Assembly (NCBI GenBank): GCA_002245135.1
Contig: NGBS01001160.1
Location: forward strand, 186,001-250,000
DNA length: 64,000 nucleotides
Reading direction: 5' to 3'
Origin: Proteromonas lacertae
Taxonomy: Eukaryota; Sar; Bigyra; Opalinata; Proteromonadidae
Below the pieces are notes generated by a model. It had not been told where the DNA came from and searched no databases. It worked only from the letters and a program-made list of their open reading frames with translations. Shown piece after piece: positions 52,606 to 64,000 of the stretch (the first letter of the stretch is position 1; each line of letters starts with the position of its first letter). Position numbers and translations under genes: made by a program.

Positions 52606-55600
52606 CTATTCTTCTGATAATACTCTATTCAACCCAATTCCTCCTCCTCCTCTAACTGGTTTGAGAAGTGCAATATCTTCATCTGTTAATCCACAAGATG
52701 CAGGATCTGAGTATTTTATATACGGCAAAACAGCAACAGCTACTAGTTGTGGCTCTTTAAATTTGTAAGCAGACATAAAATATTGTCTTTCTTGAACAAT
52801 CTCAGTTAATTCACCTTCTTTTGGACTATTTAAAGCACTTGCCATTTGAATCCCATCTTGTATAATACCTTGAAGACTTTCAGTTGGAATAAATGTTCTT
52901 GTCATTTTCGATCTCTCCTGTTGTATTCGTTTCTTTTTTCTTTCTTCCCTCATCTCCTGTTGTTTTTCATCTGCTTTTGTTGTATCTCTTCTTCGTCTTA
53001 ATCCATATGTATATGAATCATTTGATGATGATTTGATCTCATTCACCAGTCTGTAGAGAATAAAACCAAAAGATACAATTATTACAAAGAATAAACATAC
53101 TTGTAAACCAATTGCTCTTAAAGCTAATAAACTATCAGGTTCAGAACCTAAACTGAAATTAAGTAATATTTCTATTCCAGCCATTAGAATAAGAAAACTT
53201 AAAACTAATGCCAAACTTCTCGATTCATTGTAATTCTTACTTGCATGTCTTACATTATACGCCATTTTTAATCCATATAAAAATAAACAAAAATCTATAG
53301 TTAGTAATGGTATTATAAATCCCAAAGATTCTGTACATTCTGGAACTACTTTATCAATATAAAATCCACTATGTGTTTCACTAATAGATTCAGTATATAC
53401 AGGTGGATCAAATATTTGCCAAAACATATTATATATACATTGCACAATAATTACACCAGTTAATATCGAATATAATTGTTTATTTGTTATTCTAACTCTT
53501 TTCAAATGTTCATTATTGATTAATTTATGAATTCTCCATGCTTTAATGAAGTAGGCAAAAAATATAATATCAATTGAAAGTGATAAACACCATACTCTTT
53601 CAGGACATACCCATTTTGAATCTTTCGGACTTATAATAAACAAGAATATTACTATTGATAATATCATTGATGCAATTAATGTAAGATATAAAAATGGTGG
53701 GCTTGAACTTTTGATTGTAATTCTCCATGAATTTAAATAAATTATGACATAGAAACTTATAATCATAACTTCATTAATAACAAAACATGCTATTGATAGA
53801 TTTATTACGTTACTACTATATTTATAATATTCTCTTACCTTACCAAATGTACAATGTAATTGAGTTTCTGATTCATTGGGATATGGATAAGGGATGATAA
53901 TATTTTCAGTTCCAGCTGTTGGGTATGATTGATATCTATTTCCACTATCCATGATTTGGAACACATAAATACAATTTGAAATATAATTTGAATTATAGAC
54001 TTTAAGAGAACATGATGATGTTTTAATAGAAGAGTGTTGAGCTAATATCCTTATGTAATCTTCATTTGGTATTTGATTATTATTATCAGGAATTGCTTTA
54101 CTTAATAACGAACTTAAGAAAACAATTGCATTGTATGAATTATCTAAGGTTTCAGAAATATAACTGTTAGAATTTATTTGGTTTTTTATATTAGTAATAC
54201 CATTCCTCTTGTCACTGTCTACATTTTCATCATATGAAGTTACAATATAACTATTCTTTAAAAATGATGTATCTAATCCATAAAACATATTCTCATCATA
54301 ATTAAATATAAAATATTTGAATGAAAAAGACACAAATGAGAAAGTTTTCGATAGTTTTATATAATTAATCATATCATCACCATAATAATAGAATAAAATA
54401 CCTAATTGTTTTGTTATTGGATTTAGATCAAATATTCTATTCAAACAATCTGTCAATGATTTAATGTTTTCTACATTATCTAAAGAAGATATATCATATA
54501 AACATTTTCCTAATAACAAAATACTCTTATCATTCTTCTTATACTCATTTATAAAATATTCTGTTTGTTGCACAAGTATTTTTGAAAAATCTCTATCGTT
54601 TGATATAATAGCAAATGATGTAATATCATTCTTTACTGCAAATGTTATTGCTGTTGATAATTGTTGATTTGGTAATGTTCCCATATTCAATACATAAGGT
54701 TGGCAAGAATTTCCTTCATTTATTCCAGTATAGAAAAACATTTTCCTCATCTTATTATAAGCACCACCAACAGCTTGTCTACATTCAGGAGTATAACAAC
54801 CAATAGCAACTAATAAATCTTTATTCTTTATATAATCACCAGATACTTTTATAAAATAACTTACATCACCAAATAAGAATATAGGCACTGCCATATATCC
54901 TTTTAATACGTTATGATAATTAAACTGTTCTTCTATTGTTAATAACTCAATCATTGCTCTTAAACTTTCTGTTGCAGTATTCTCACTTATCTTTTCATGA
55001 TAAAACACTATCTTCTTAACAGGATATGTTATTTTTATTGCTTTAAATCTTTGTCCATATGAACAATCCGTTCCTAATTGTCTTTCAGAAAATCTATCAT
55101 AAACTGCTGGATAAATCATATTCTCTATATTCTTAATAATTACTGGTAAACTATTCTGATATTGTATTGTGTAAATAAATCTTGCAGCATAACTTGTTTC
55201 TGTAATTATCAAGCCACCTGATGGTGAATTCAACAATCTATTAATCATAATCTTTCTTATCAATTGATCATCTTTTCCATTTGCACTTGCATATATACTC
55301 AATAATGATGTTACTGCTGCATATACAGTTTCTTCAATATCAGTAACATGTCTTTTTGAACCAATAAATGATCTATATCTTGAAATATATGGTTTTGCAT
55401 ATTCCAAGTTTTTACTAGAACTATCAGTTATATCAGCTACTAAATCATGGAATGTAGTAAGTATGTAATGGCCATTCATACACCTATTTCCTATTGCATC
55501 AACATCATATTCAGTCAATAATGAACTAATCACTGGATAATCAGACGAAGGACAGTTGATGGTTACAATACTCTATCATAAATTGAACTGTATCTTTATT

Positions 55601-58600
55601 ATCCAAACAATTTAAGATGATTGTGCCTTTCTCTGCTTTTACTAATTGAATCAACCATCTCTGCATATGTGTATTTTGTATTCATTGTTATCAATATTAT
55701 ACCATGATATCTATTGATATACCTTTTAATATAACTAGCAAGTTCAATACTTTCATAACTATTAGACATCAAAATTACACATTTTCTACCAATATGTAAA
55801 GTTAAATAAGTCAATGCTGTTGCTATTTCATGAGTTGATACACTGAAATGATATGAATAGGATGTACAAAAACTGTCAGAGAATGTAGGAAAATCAAATA
55901 AACAATCAGTTGCATTATTTATTTCCATTTGTTGATTGTAATAAGAAACTTCTTCATGTTTTCTACCTCCAAATATAAACACTATATGTGGATCATTTCT
56001 CATTTCATTTATATATTTCCAACAATCTTCCTTTTTGTTTCTACAGTATTTTGCTACTAATATAAAATAAGAACCTAAAGATCCACCATTCTTGTTAACT
56101 TCATAAATAGCAAATTCAGCTGAGAAGATCATATTCATTTCACTTTCCCAATCAAATATAACTAATCCAACTCCATATACATTTGCATCTTCAAAATATT
56201 CTCTCTTTCCATTATAAAAACATGTTTTGTAATTTGTATCATTATTTGTACGAGTAAAAACTTCAGCTTTTAATAAAGGAGTTTCATCTAATAATTTAAA
56301 TTCATTTGTACCATCATTTTTAAATACTACAAGTTTTACTGAATGCTTTTAGCCTTCGATTTTTATCAAATGAAACTATACCTTCTGGACTTTTGTATGA
56401 TAGTTTTGAAATATATTCTACTAATGATTCTATCTTAGTTGGATCTTCCGATGATTTAAATGCCTCAAAGAACATTTTGATAGAAGTATAGAAATACTCA
56501 ATATGTGGATTAATAGTTTTACTTGTCAATCTATCTTGAAGCAAATCTCTAAATTCATTATTCTCTTTAATGATCATATTAGTTGCATATGTTGTAGCTA
56601 AAAAGTAAGGATAGCTCTCTTCTATAGACTCATCTCCAGAAATAGCAAAACTAACTAATTTAATTTGATGTAATGGTGAAATTTGTAATAATAATGCTTC
56701 TTAAATCTCTTAATAATACTCCTGGACCTGCATAGAATAATATACTACCATTTTTCAATTGACTAATTGTATTTGATAATTGGTTCATATCATAATCATA
56801 ACTGATTTCTTTACTAAATGAAATATCAAGCAAATATCGCCTTAAATAAGTATCAATATACTTTACTTCATCATGAAAACCGATAATACCAATTTCTGGA
56901 ACTTGTAATGCTAATACTTGAGAAAGAGTAAAATCATATTGAGATGGATCAAATGACATACTGAAGAATGAATAACTACATAATGGATAATAATTCCGAC
57001 CAAAATCAAATACTAATCTACTAACTTTTAGTTTAGAAACACATTCTGTATTGGCTGTTGTAAATATAGCCAAAATATCTTTTTCTTCATAACTATTTAT
57101 TAAGTTTGCACAATAATCTGAGCTTTCTGATATATCTTCAACATAATATATAAAATCTGAAGTGTCAACAACTGGTTGTTTAAATAATTCTTCTATTACC
57201 AACATTGCTTGTGTCATAGTAATATGATTCATCACCTTTAAATGAAATGGCAAACAATAAGTAATATATTTTGTTACTGATTCTTCCACCTTTATTCCAA
57301 TCACAAGTATCATATGACAAATATCCTTTATATATAGGTGTAGGTTTAATAGAGTCTAACAAAGGATAAATTAAAACAGACTCAAATTTCTCATTATAAT
57401 ACGAAAATATTACGCCTTGAATGACATGATTGCTTGAATCTAGTGTAATATCTTCCAATGCTCCTTGAATTGTTGTCTTATATAATTCTTCTCTAACTTC
57501 ATCAGTTGTGGGATGATTTTTCTTTAGATTTAAATATGCAGTACTCCAAAGATCAAATGTCTGAAAAGCTCTTACCAAACATCCATCTACAATTTGTAGT
57601 GCAGTATAATGATATATTTTATCCATCAAATTAGAATTATATGCTTTAAAATAAGTACTAACTGTACATAGATTTGTTGATTCTTCAGTTGTTAGTAATT
57701 TAAATATCTCATTTCCTTCATTTCTCACAGTTATCACTCTATATTTACGAGTATCAAAGCCATATCTATGAAAAGAAGCCATATAATCTTTAAACAGCTG
57801 TGAAGTAAGTGCTAATAAAATAAAACCACCTTCACCTCCAATTCTATCAACTGCTTCTTGAAATAGATCTCTTGTGATAGATGTTGCTTCATTATCAATA
57901 AAATATGCTCCTGTAACATTTATAGTTAATTTATATTTCTTATAAATAATATCATAAATTGTTCTTCCATAAGTATCATTATCAGCAACATAAAAAATAC
58001 TTGCTGGATGTGGATCAGTAATAATAAAATGAATAACAATATCTAAGAATTGATTTGGTACTAAACCAGTTGAAATCATATTTTTTTCACATATTTCACC
58101 TTCATATAGTGTTGAAGTAAAGAACAATTTATTGTGACTATGAATAATATCAATCAACTCAGTTGTAATGCATTCTGCTCTTGGACATCCAAAAACAACT
58201 ACAATTTCATCATCTTCCATCAATTCTTTAAGATATTTCAAGGTATTAGTGTAAACAGAATCATCATTCTTAATAACTAATCTAAATACAATTCCTTTTT
58301 CAATATTTTGGTTATAATAATTCACACCAGCTTGAAATCCATTCATCCAATTTACATCCACCACATTATCATCTCCAGTAATACTTACAACCACACCAAT
58401 TTTTACGATTTCTCTTTCATAAATACCAGTTGTTTCATTGGCTAATTCCGATTTAAAATCACATATATAGGTTGGTGTATCTAATAGATTAAATGTAATT
58501 GGTCTGACCAAATAGTTTGAAAAGTATGCTTCAGTAACTTCTCCATTTCCCAAGAAATAAGTTCCTGCTGGTTTAGACACTGTATTAGCTGAATATATTA

Positions 58601-61600
58601 CTATATCACCTAAAATAGTTTGAAAATGCACATCATAAATATCATCAACAAATGAATGCAAATTGAATGATCCTTTATGTTTCACATACTCATACCATAT
58701 TTCAATTGCAGCAAATGATAAAAACTGATTTTCATCATCATATTGAGTTGAATTAAACAAACTAGTCATAAAAGAATATTGTTCAGTATTCATATCCGGT
58801 CTATACATTGAAATAAAACTAAGGAATGGCTGATTCACATTTTCTTCAATTAAATCACTTGAAGTAAACATTGAATATATATAATAGTTTGGAGGCAATA
58901 GATCTAAAGCTTCTACAGCATTATATATTATTCTATAATCCTGATTAGATAGTAGATTGATAATAACAGCATCTTTATATTTTAATGAATAAGCATCTAG
59001 AATCAATTTAAAATCGGTTATATTATAAATCGGTTTTGTAATAACGTCATAACCATAGTTTATTAATTGTACAGATAAATATTCCTTTGCTTTTGACGAT
59101 TTTGTTATAGTATTATCATAAAATATAATTACATTTTTTGAAAAAAATGAAAAGAATGATGCATAATACATATTATTGTATAATGATTGAGTCATATAAA
59201 TCACACTTTTATTACAATAATCACCAATATAACGATTAGTGAAAAACAATATAAGATGATTCTCTTCATATAATTCAATAGCTTCATTTGTTCTACTATT
59301 AACATGAAATCCAGAAATAATTATTCCGCCCATGTTATTTGTTTCTTTATTAACCAACTCAGCGAATTCTTCTACTGATTCTAAATATACATTTAACTTA
59401 TAAATATCTCCTAAAATATATGGAACAATATAATAATCTAAAGTTTTTTGAAGATTTATATATTCTATAGCACTTAACACACCTCTTAACATATACACGG
59501 AAGATCTCATTTCCTCATTTTTATTGGACAAAGATACTGCTATGTGAAACAATTTTGGAGAATAAACTCCATTCTTTTCTTTTGACCATTCACATTCTCT
59601 ATCATCTAATCTTGATATTGATGTGAAGAATGGATTACCATTAAAACCTTGAGTTAAAGAGAGCATTATATCATCTTTTTCTAATTTTGCTATTTTTACT
59701 AAATACTCCGATCTTTTTATATGATTATCACGACCAATTGTTATTTTTCCTATTGGAGACTCCACTGATATATGATATAAATTCTCTACAATTGCAGCAA
59801 CATCTCTTGTTTTATCTATTTCAATTGCAGCTTGCAATATTTGAATAATACTGTAAACTAATGCATGGAAGTATTGAATATGTACAGTTGGCATTAAATT
59901 TGATAATAATTTTGTAAAAACACGATTTGCATTAATATCCAGTGTTTTTATGTAAAAAAATGGGAAGTAATGACCAGCATCTAATGATCTATCCAAATCG
60001 CTCATAGTTTCATATCCATAACAGACAAATTCTATTTCAGTTTTTTTATTAAAGTGTGTAACATATCGATTATAATCAGTAAATATTCTATGTTGGAAAT
60101 CTGTTGACATAAATGACAAGACTAGTCCACCATTAACATACAGCTTTTCAATAACTTCATAAACCAATGAGGTAAGACCTTTCGAGTTTGTATTATTTTC
60201 ATCTATATCTTTATGAATATAATAAGTCTGATTTAATTCTTGTAATATATTCTCTGTTATTTCTACATATTTGTCATATTTTCCATTATTTGGAGCTAAT
60301 ATAAAATATGAATTATATTTATAGGAAATAAACTCTAAAATTGATGGTAGAAGTAATTGGTAAGGAGAACTTTGTCCTTGAATTACATTGGGAGAACATA
60401 TATCACCTGGATTAAAACTAACATCAAATAAGTACAATGACAATGGATATAAAAAATTTGATATAACAGTCTTTTTAGAAACATCACAATTCATTATAAC
60501 AACAAAAGCTATATAAGAAAAATATACATATATAATAGATACTATCCATTGTTTTGTAATATAATGCCAGATAAGCTAATGCATCATTATCAGCTGGACA
60601 ATTATCTGTAAGTAATTCAACAAAACTACCTAATAATCCTCCATTTTGATTTAATAAATTTAAACTACCTTCTAATAAGACTAATCCTTCATATGATTCC
60701 TTTGAGTTTGTGGTAAAATCAGTCAGATATGCTACAGCAGCTGTTTTTGAAGGTTTTCTGCCACCGTTTTCTGGATCTATCCAACTACAATCGATTGATT
60801 CATTGTCTTGATATACAGAAAAAACAAATGGAAATATTGGAGAGGTATAAGATGAATAAAAGTCAATCTCATATTGTGTATTGAGTTTCTTAACAACTCC
60901 AATCATTACATGATGACTAAAATGATTAGATTGATAAAAAGTTAAATCACCTTCAGCAAAACTAAGTTTTGAGTTATACAGACTATCTCTTATTTTCCAG
61001 GCAGAAGTGGATAGTGATGTTTCCACTCCATATTGTATAAACTTAATAGAATCATATAAATGAATCAATTGTTCTGATAATCTTGTATAACTAACACCTA
61101 AGAAAGTATTAATGTAATTTGACAAATGACGACTCAGGGTATTACTTTTTTTGTGCAAATATGTTACTGGAAATAACACACCTTCCCATACTTCTGGAAC
61201 TGAACTTTCAAATACAAAAGATTCATCAATATTAATAACTGCTGCAAGATATTTACTCCTATCACTATACTTTAGACTATTGTGCAAATAGCTCAGAATA
61301 GTTTCAGCATCTTTATAATTTGTCCTTATTAGAAAACTAGCACCATTTCCAAAAATACTATCAATTTGAGATATAAAATTTGCCTCTACAGTAGTAGCAC
61401 GATTAAAATATATTGGATTATCAACACAACAATCAACAGCAAAATGAGATACTCTGTTCTTCATGAATTTAAGCAGAGATTTACTTGAATTATCTTCATA
61501 TGCGATTATAATAAGTCTATTATAGTTATATAATAGCTTGGGTGTTATTAGTAGCAATCTTTGTGATAATGTTGGAGATATTACGACGATATTTTCATAA

Positions 61601-64000
61601 CAATTAGCTTCATATACTGGAGTAGGAACTAGTAACAATAAATCTAAATCGTTTAATAGTTTATCTATTTCAATTCTTTGTTCTGCCTTTGAAGTACCTA
61701 TTAAACATATAATATTATCGTAATTGCTGATAAATTCCTTTGTAGCAGTCAAATACGTTTTGGGATCATTTTCTTTGACATTTAAATACTTCAATACGAC
61801 AATTCTATTATTCATTCTAAACACATTTATTATTTGTATTAATGTATCCAAATTGAAAAACACTCTAGCGTCTTCTTCATTATCAATATCTAATAAAACA
61901 CCAACATAATAATAACCAACTACAGATACATATTCAGATGCAATAACTAGTTTTATATAAAATATAAAATAACAATAGTATATATTAATACTTGAATCTT
62001 TAAATGTAAAATCACAACTAATTGTTCCATTTATATAAGGTAAAGCTGTAGATATTGAACTGGATTTCATAACTGCTGTATAATCTGATACTTGTACTAC
62101 ATGCAATTGACTTTGTGCATAATTATTTGAAGTAATAATATATAATATATCATCATCTAATGGTATTGGGTAGTTATAGATATATCTATTATATTAAATA
62201 TGAATATATATACTTTTGATAATCTTGTGGTAAGAATGATCCACTTATTCTTACAGATCTCTTTAACAATTGCATAGCTCCATAAACAACTTGTAAATTC
62301 GTTGTAATAAACGTATTATCTCTTTGAATTCTTTGTTTAAGAGTCTTTTTTAACAACTCTACAGTTTTCGATCCAACTTTATTATCAAATAAAGATCCCA
62401 TTATATAATAATTCTGTAGAGTATTTCTATTTGGAATATTATCTAGATGATATTCATTTACCATTAAACTATAAACAGGATAGTCAGCAGATTTTGCACT
62501 TAGTGCTTTTATAATAGTATCAAAAAACTCTGGTTCAGCCAAGTTAACTATTGTTACACTATGTGATGAAGATTCAATAGCTGATGTCACTTTTAGCATC
62601 ATCATTTACATTCATAATTTCATATTCACCTAGTACTGTGATTCTTTGATGTGTCAAAACATACTTAAAAACATTCAAACATGTTTGAGAAACAAAACTA
62701 TCTGATGATAACATGAAAACTGTTGATATTCTTTGTGAATTCAAATAGAATGATAAAGTATTTGCATATTGATTACAACTAATGCCTGCTTACAAAAAAA
62801 ATATGATTAAGAAATAATAATAGACAAAAGAAATATATTGTTGAAAAAAGATATTAAAACAATATTATCTCCACATAATTCACCTTCTTCTAATCCTATA
62901 TGAATAACCAACAACGGTAAAGGACTTTTAGCCAAATCTAAATGATTATATTACTATATTTATATATATACCAGATAATAAATTTGGTTTTAATGCATTT
63001 GGAGCCATTAAAAAGAAAGAATGTCCTCTATTTTGAGATGTATAAGTTGTCAATAACTTTATCATTTGCATCAATCCAGCGAAATTAAAAGCATATTGAA
63101 TAATTGATAATTCAATAACCGTTTTAGTTTCTCTTTGCCATTTCATTATTTCAGACCATAGTAATAATCCTACAAAAATATATTCATCTTTCTCTTTAGC
63201 ATCATAAGTCATATCACCATAATATACTATTATCTCTGAATAAATTGATGAACTTCTATTGGTTATTTCCATTTTTACATTACACGATTTCATTGTATTT
63301 GGACTACCATAAGAATAATATGGATCAAACCAATTATATTCTATTTCTAATACTTTATTCAATTCTAACAAACTTGGAGATGATGAGGATGTTTCATATT
63401 TACCTATATAATACTTAACATCACCATGAAGATCATTCATCATATGAAATATTTCATTATCATGTTCAACCAATAGTGTAAATGAATGACTAACTGACTG
63501 GTGAATTAAACATTCAAGAATGCTTGAACGACAGGATGCGATAATATCAAAAGCAACTTTTATTATAGTTTGTCTATTCCAGAATAATTAATAAATGTAA
63601 ATAAATATATATACGTTTGATAAAAACTTCTATTTACTACAGTAATTCCTAATTTATCATTCATAAAATCTTTCATGTATTGATCTTGTGAATTTATAAT
63701 TGGTAATAAATGATAAAGAGTTGCTGTTGATGATGTTAAATCTCTCATTTCATCAATTGTTGGTGTGTAATATACATTAATATCCTTTGCTAGAATATTG
63801 CTGTTAATCGCAGTAATTGTAGGTTGAGATAAAAAGCAAACTACATCAAAACCTGCATATTCATCTAATTTACTATCTAAACTAGAAGTGTCTGCTGTAT
63901 TTACAAGAAATTCATCAAATGGAGCTAAAAGATATTTCGATATTGTCTCTTTAAAATGTTTTTTATAATTCATTGACATAGAATCATCATCATACAATAC
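52606..64000 (-). CDS. Giant class C 7TM receptor with tandem UrtA-like binding domains (5' end outside window)
   Basis: About 3,700 residues in the window. Eight complete periplasmic-binding domains plus a ninth partial one start at Cys motifs near 63.28, 62.01, 60.79, 59.59, 58.46, 57.30, 56.22 and 55.07 kb; the last ends near 53.85 kb. They resemble bacterial amide/urea substrate-binding proteins (UrtA, Peripla_BP_5), for example VVFGCPRAECITTELIDIIH, YEGEICEKNMISTGLVPNQ and ESPIGKITIGRDNHI. A GABA-B-like 7TM bundle follows (SSPPFLYLTLIASM, CPERVWCLSLSIDIIFF, KAWRIHKL, QIFDPP), then a basic cytoplasmic tail. Introns (near 63.6, 62.97, 62.2, 61.97 and 60.51-60.54 kb, and one unresolved near 62.8 kb) are all in the 5' part. 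Six single-base frame breaks occur. Ligand sensing coupled to G proteins is inference. Confidence 0.85.
55563..55564 (-). other. Receptor frame break 6 (extra base, coding AA)
   Basis: After FMIEYC the frame runs to TGA; with one A fewer it reads CTINCPSSDYPVISSLLTEY into the last long exon. Confidence 0.65.
55628..55630 (-). other. Receptor frame break 5 (extra base, coding A3)
   Basis: SISKSRE then a stop soon after; with AA it reads EGTIILNCLDNKDTVQF. Confidence 0.7.
56334..56337 (-). other. Receptor frame break 4 (extra base, coding A4)
   Basis: RRLKAFS then KTCSI-stop; with AAA it reads KLVVFKNDGTNEFKLLDE. Confidence 0.8.
56701..56702 (-). other. Receptor frame break 3 (extra base, coding AA)
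   Basis: GVLLRDL is followed by a stop 13 codons later; with one A fewer it reads EALLLQISPLHQIKLVSFA. Confidence 0.75.
57291..57293 (-). other. Receptor frame break 2 (extra base, coding A3)
   Basis: YDTCDWNK continues out of frame; AA in place of AAA gives DWNKVEESVTKYITYCLPF. Confidence 0.8.
62591..62594 (-). other. Receptor frame break 1 (extra base, coding A4)
   Basis: Removing one A joins NVNDDAK to VTSAIESSSHSVTIV, matching the UrtA-like core that continues to ADYPVYSLM. Confidence 0.75.

Noticed and set aside
55560-55580. A 16-nt intron at the last receptor frame break.
   Set aside because: It would join in frame but is much shorter than any other intron here and lacks GTAT; a surplus base in an AA pair matches the other breaks.

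Overview
This is nuclear DNA from an AT-rich, gene-dense, flagellated single-celled eukaryote that uses the standard genetic code. Eukaryotic origin is shown by spliceosomal introns, a 4,600-residue axonemal dynein heavy chain, IFT52, a dynactin subunit, protein farnesyltransferase beta and PDR-type ABCG transport. The introns are unusually short: most are 24-45 nt, starting GTAT and ending TAG. I found 17 genes and one gene relic. Spacers are mostly 16-440 bp, and several neighbours are divergent or convergent with almost no room between them. I cannot place the organism taxonomically from the sequence alone. I saw no tRNA, rRNA, CRISPR or transposon.

Layout, left to right: S8 subtilisin-like protease (-, runs off the left edge); farnesyltransferase beta (+); multipass membrane protein (+); membrane-anchored divergent Hsp70 (-); 11.5 kb SPRY/MIB-HERC2/HECT ubiquitin ligase (-); 13.9 kb outer-arm dynein heavy chain of DNAH5/8 type (-), divergent from IFT52 (+); leucine-rich-repeat protein (-); a 220-residue probable flagellar protein (-); a kinase-TPR relic (+); UDP-glucose 4-epimerase (-); a 370-residue EF-hand-like protein (-); an MGCCCC protein with probable lipid anchor (-), divergent from dynactin p25/DCTN5 (+); a Q-rich probable nuclear protein (-), divergent from ARMC7 (+); a full-size PDR-type ABCG transporter (-); and a giant class C 7TM receptor (-, runs off the right edge).

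The most striking object is the receptor. It has at least eight complete tandem bacterial UrtA-like (amide/urea binding) periplasmic-binding domains of about 360-405 residues, each opening with a C-x-[WFYV] motif, followed by a GABA-B-like 7TM bundle. A second find is a shared promoter element, AAAACGGTTT. It lies in the dynein/IFT52 divergent promoter and just upstream of two uncharacterised genes, which suggests a flagellar regulon; a further copy precedes the HECT ligase.

Assembly caution: 14 single-base frame breaks interrupt otherwise well-conserved genes (dynein, HECT, LRR, DCTN5, receptor). Thirteen need one base removed, nearly always from a short A run on the coding strand. Residual sequencing insertions are the simplest explanation, and I give gene spans across them.
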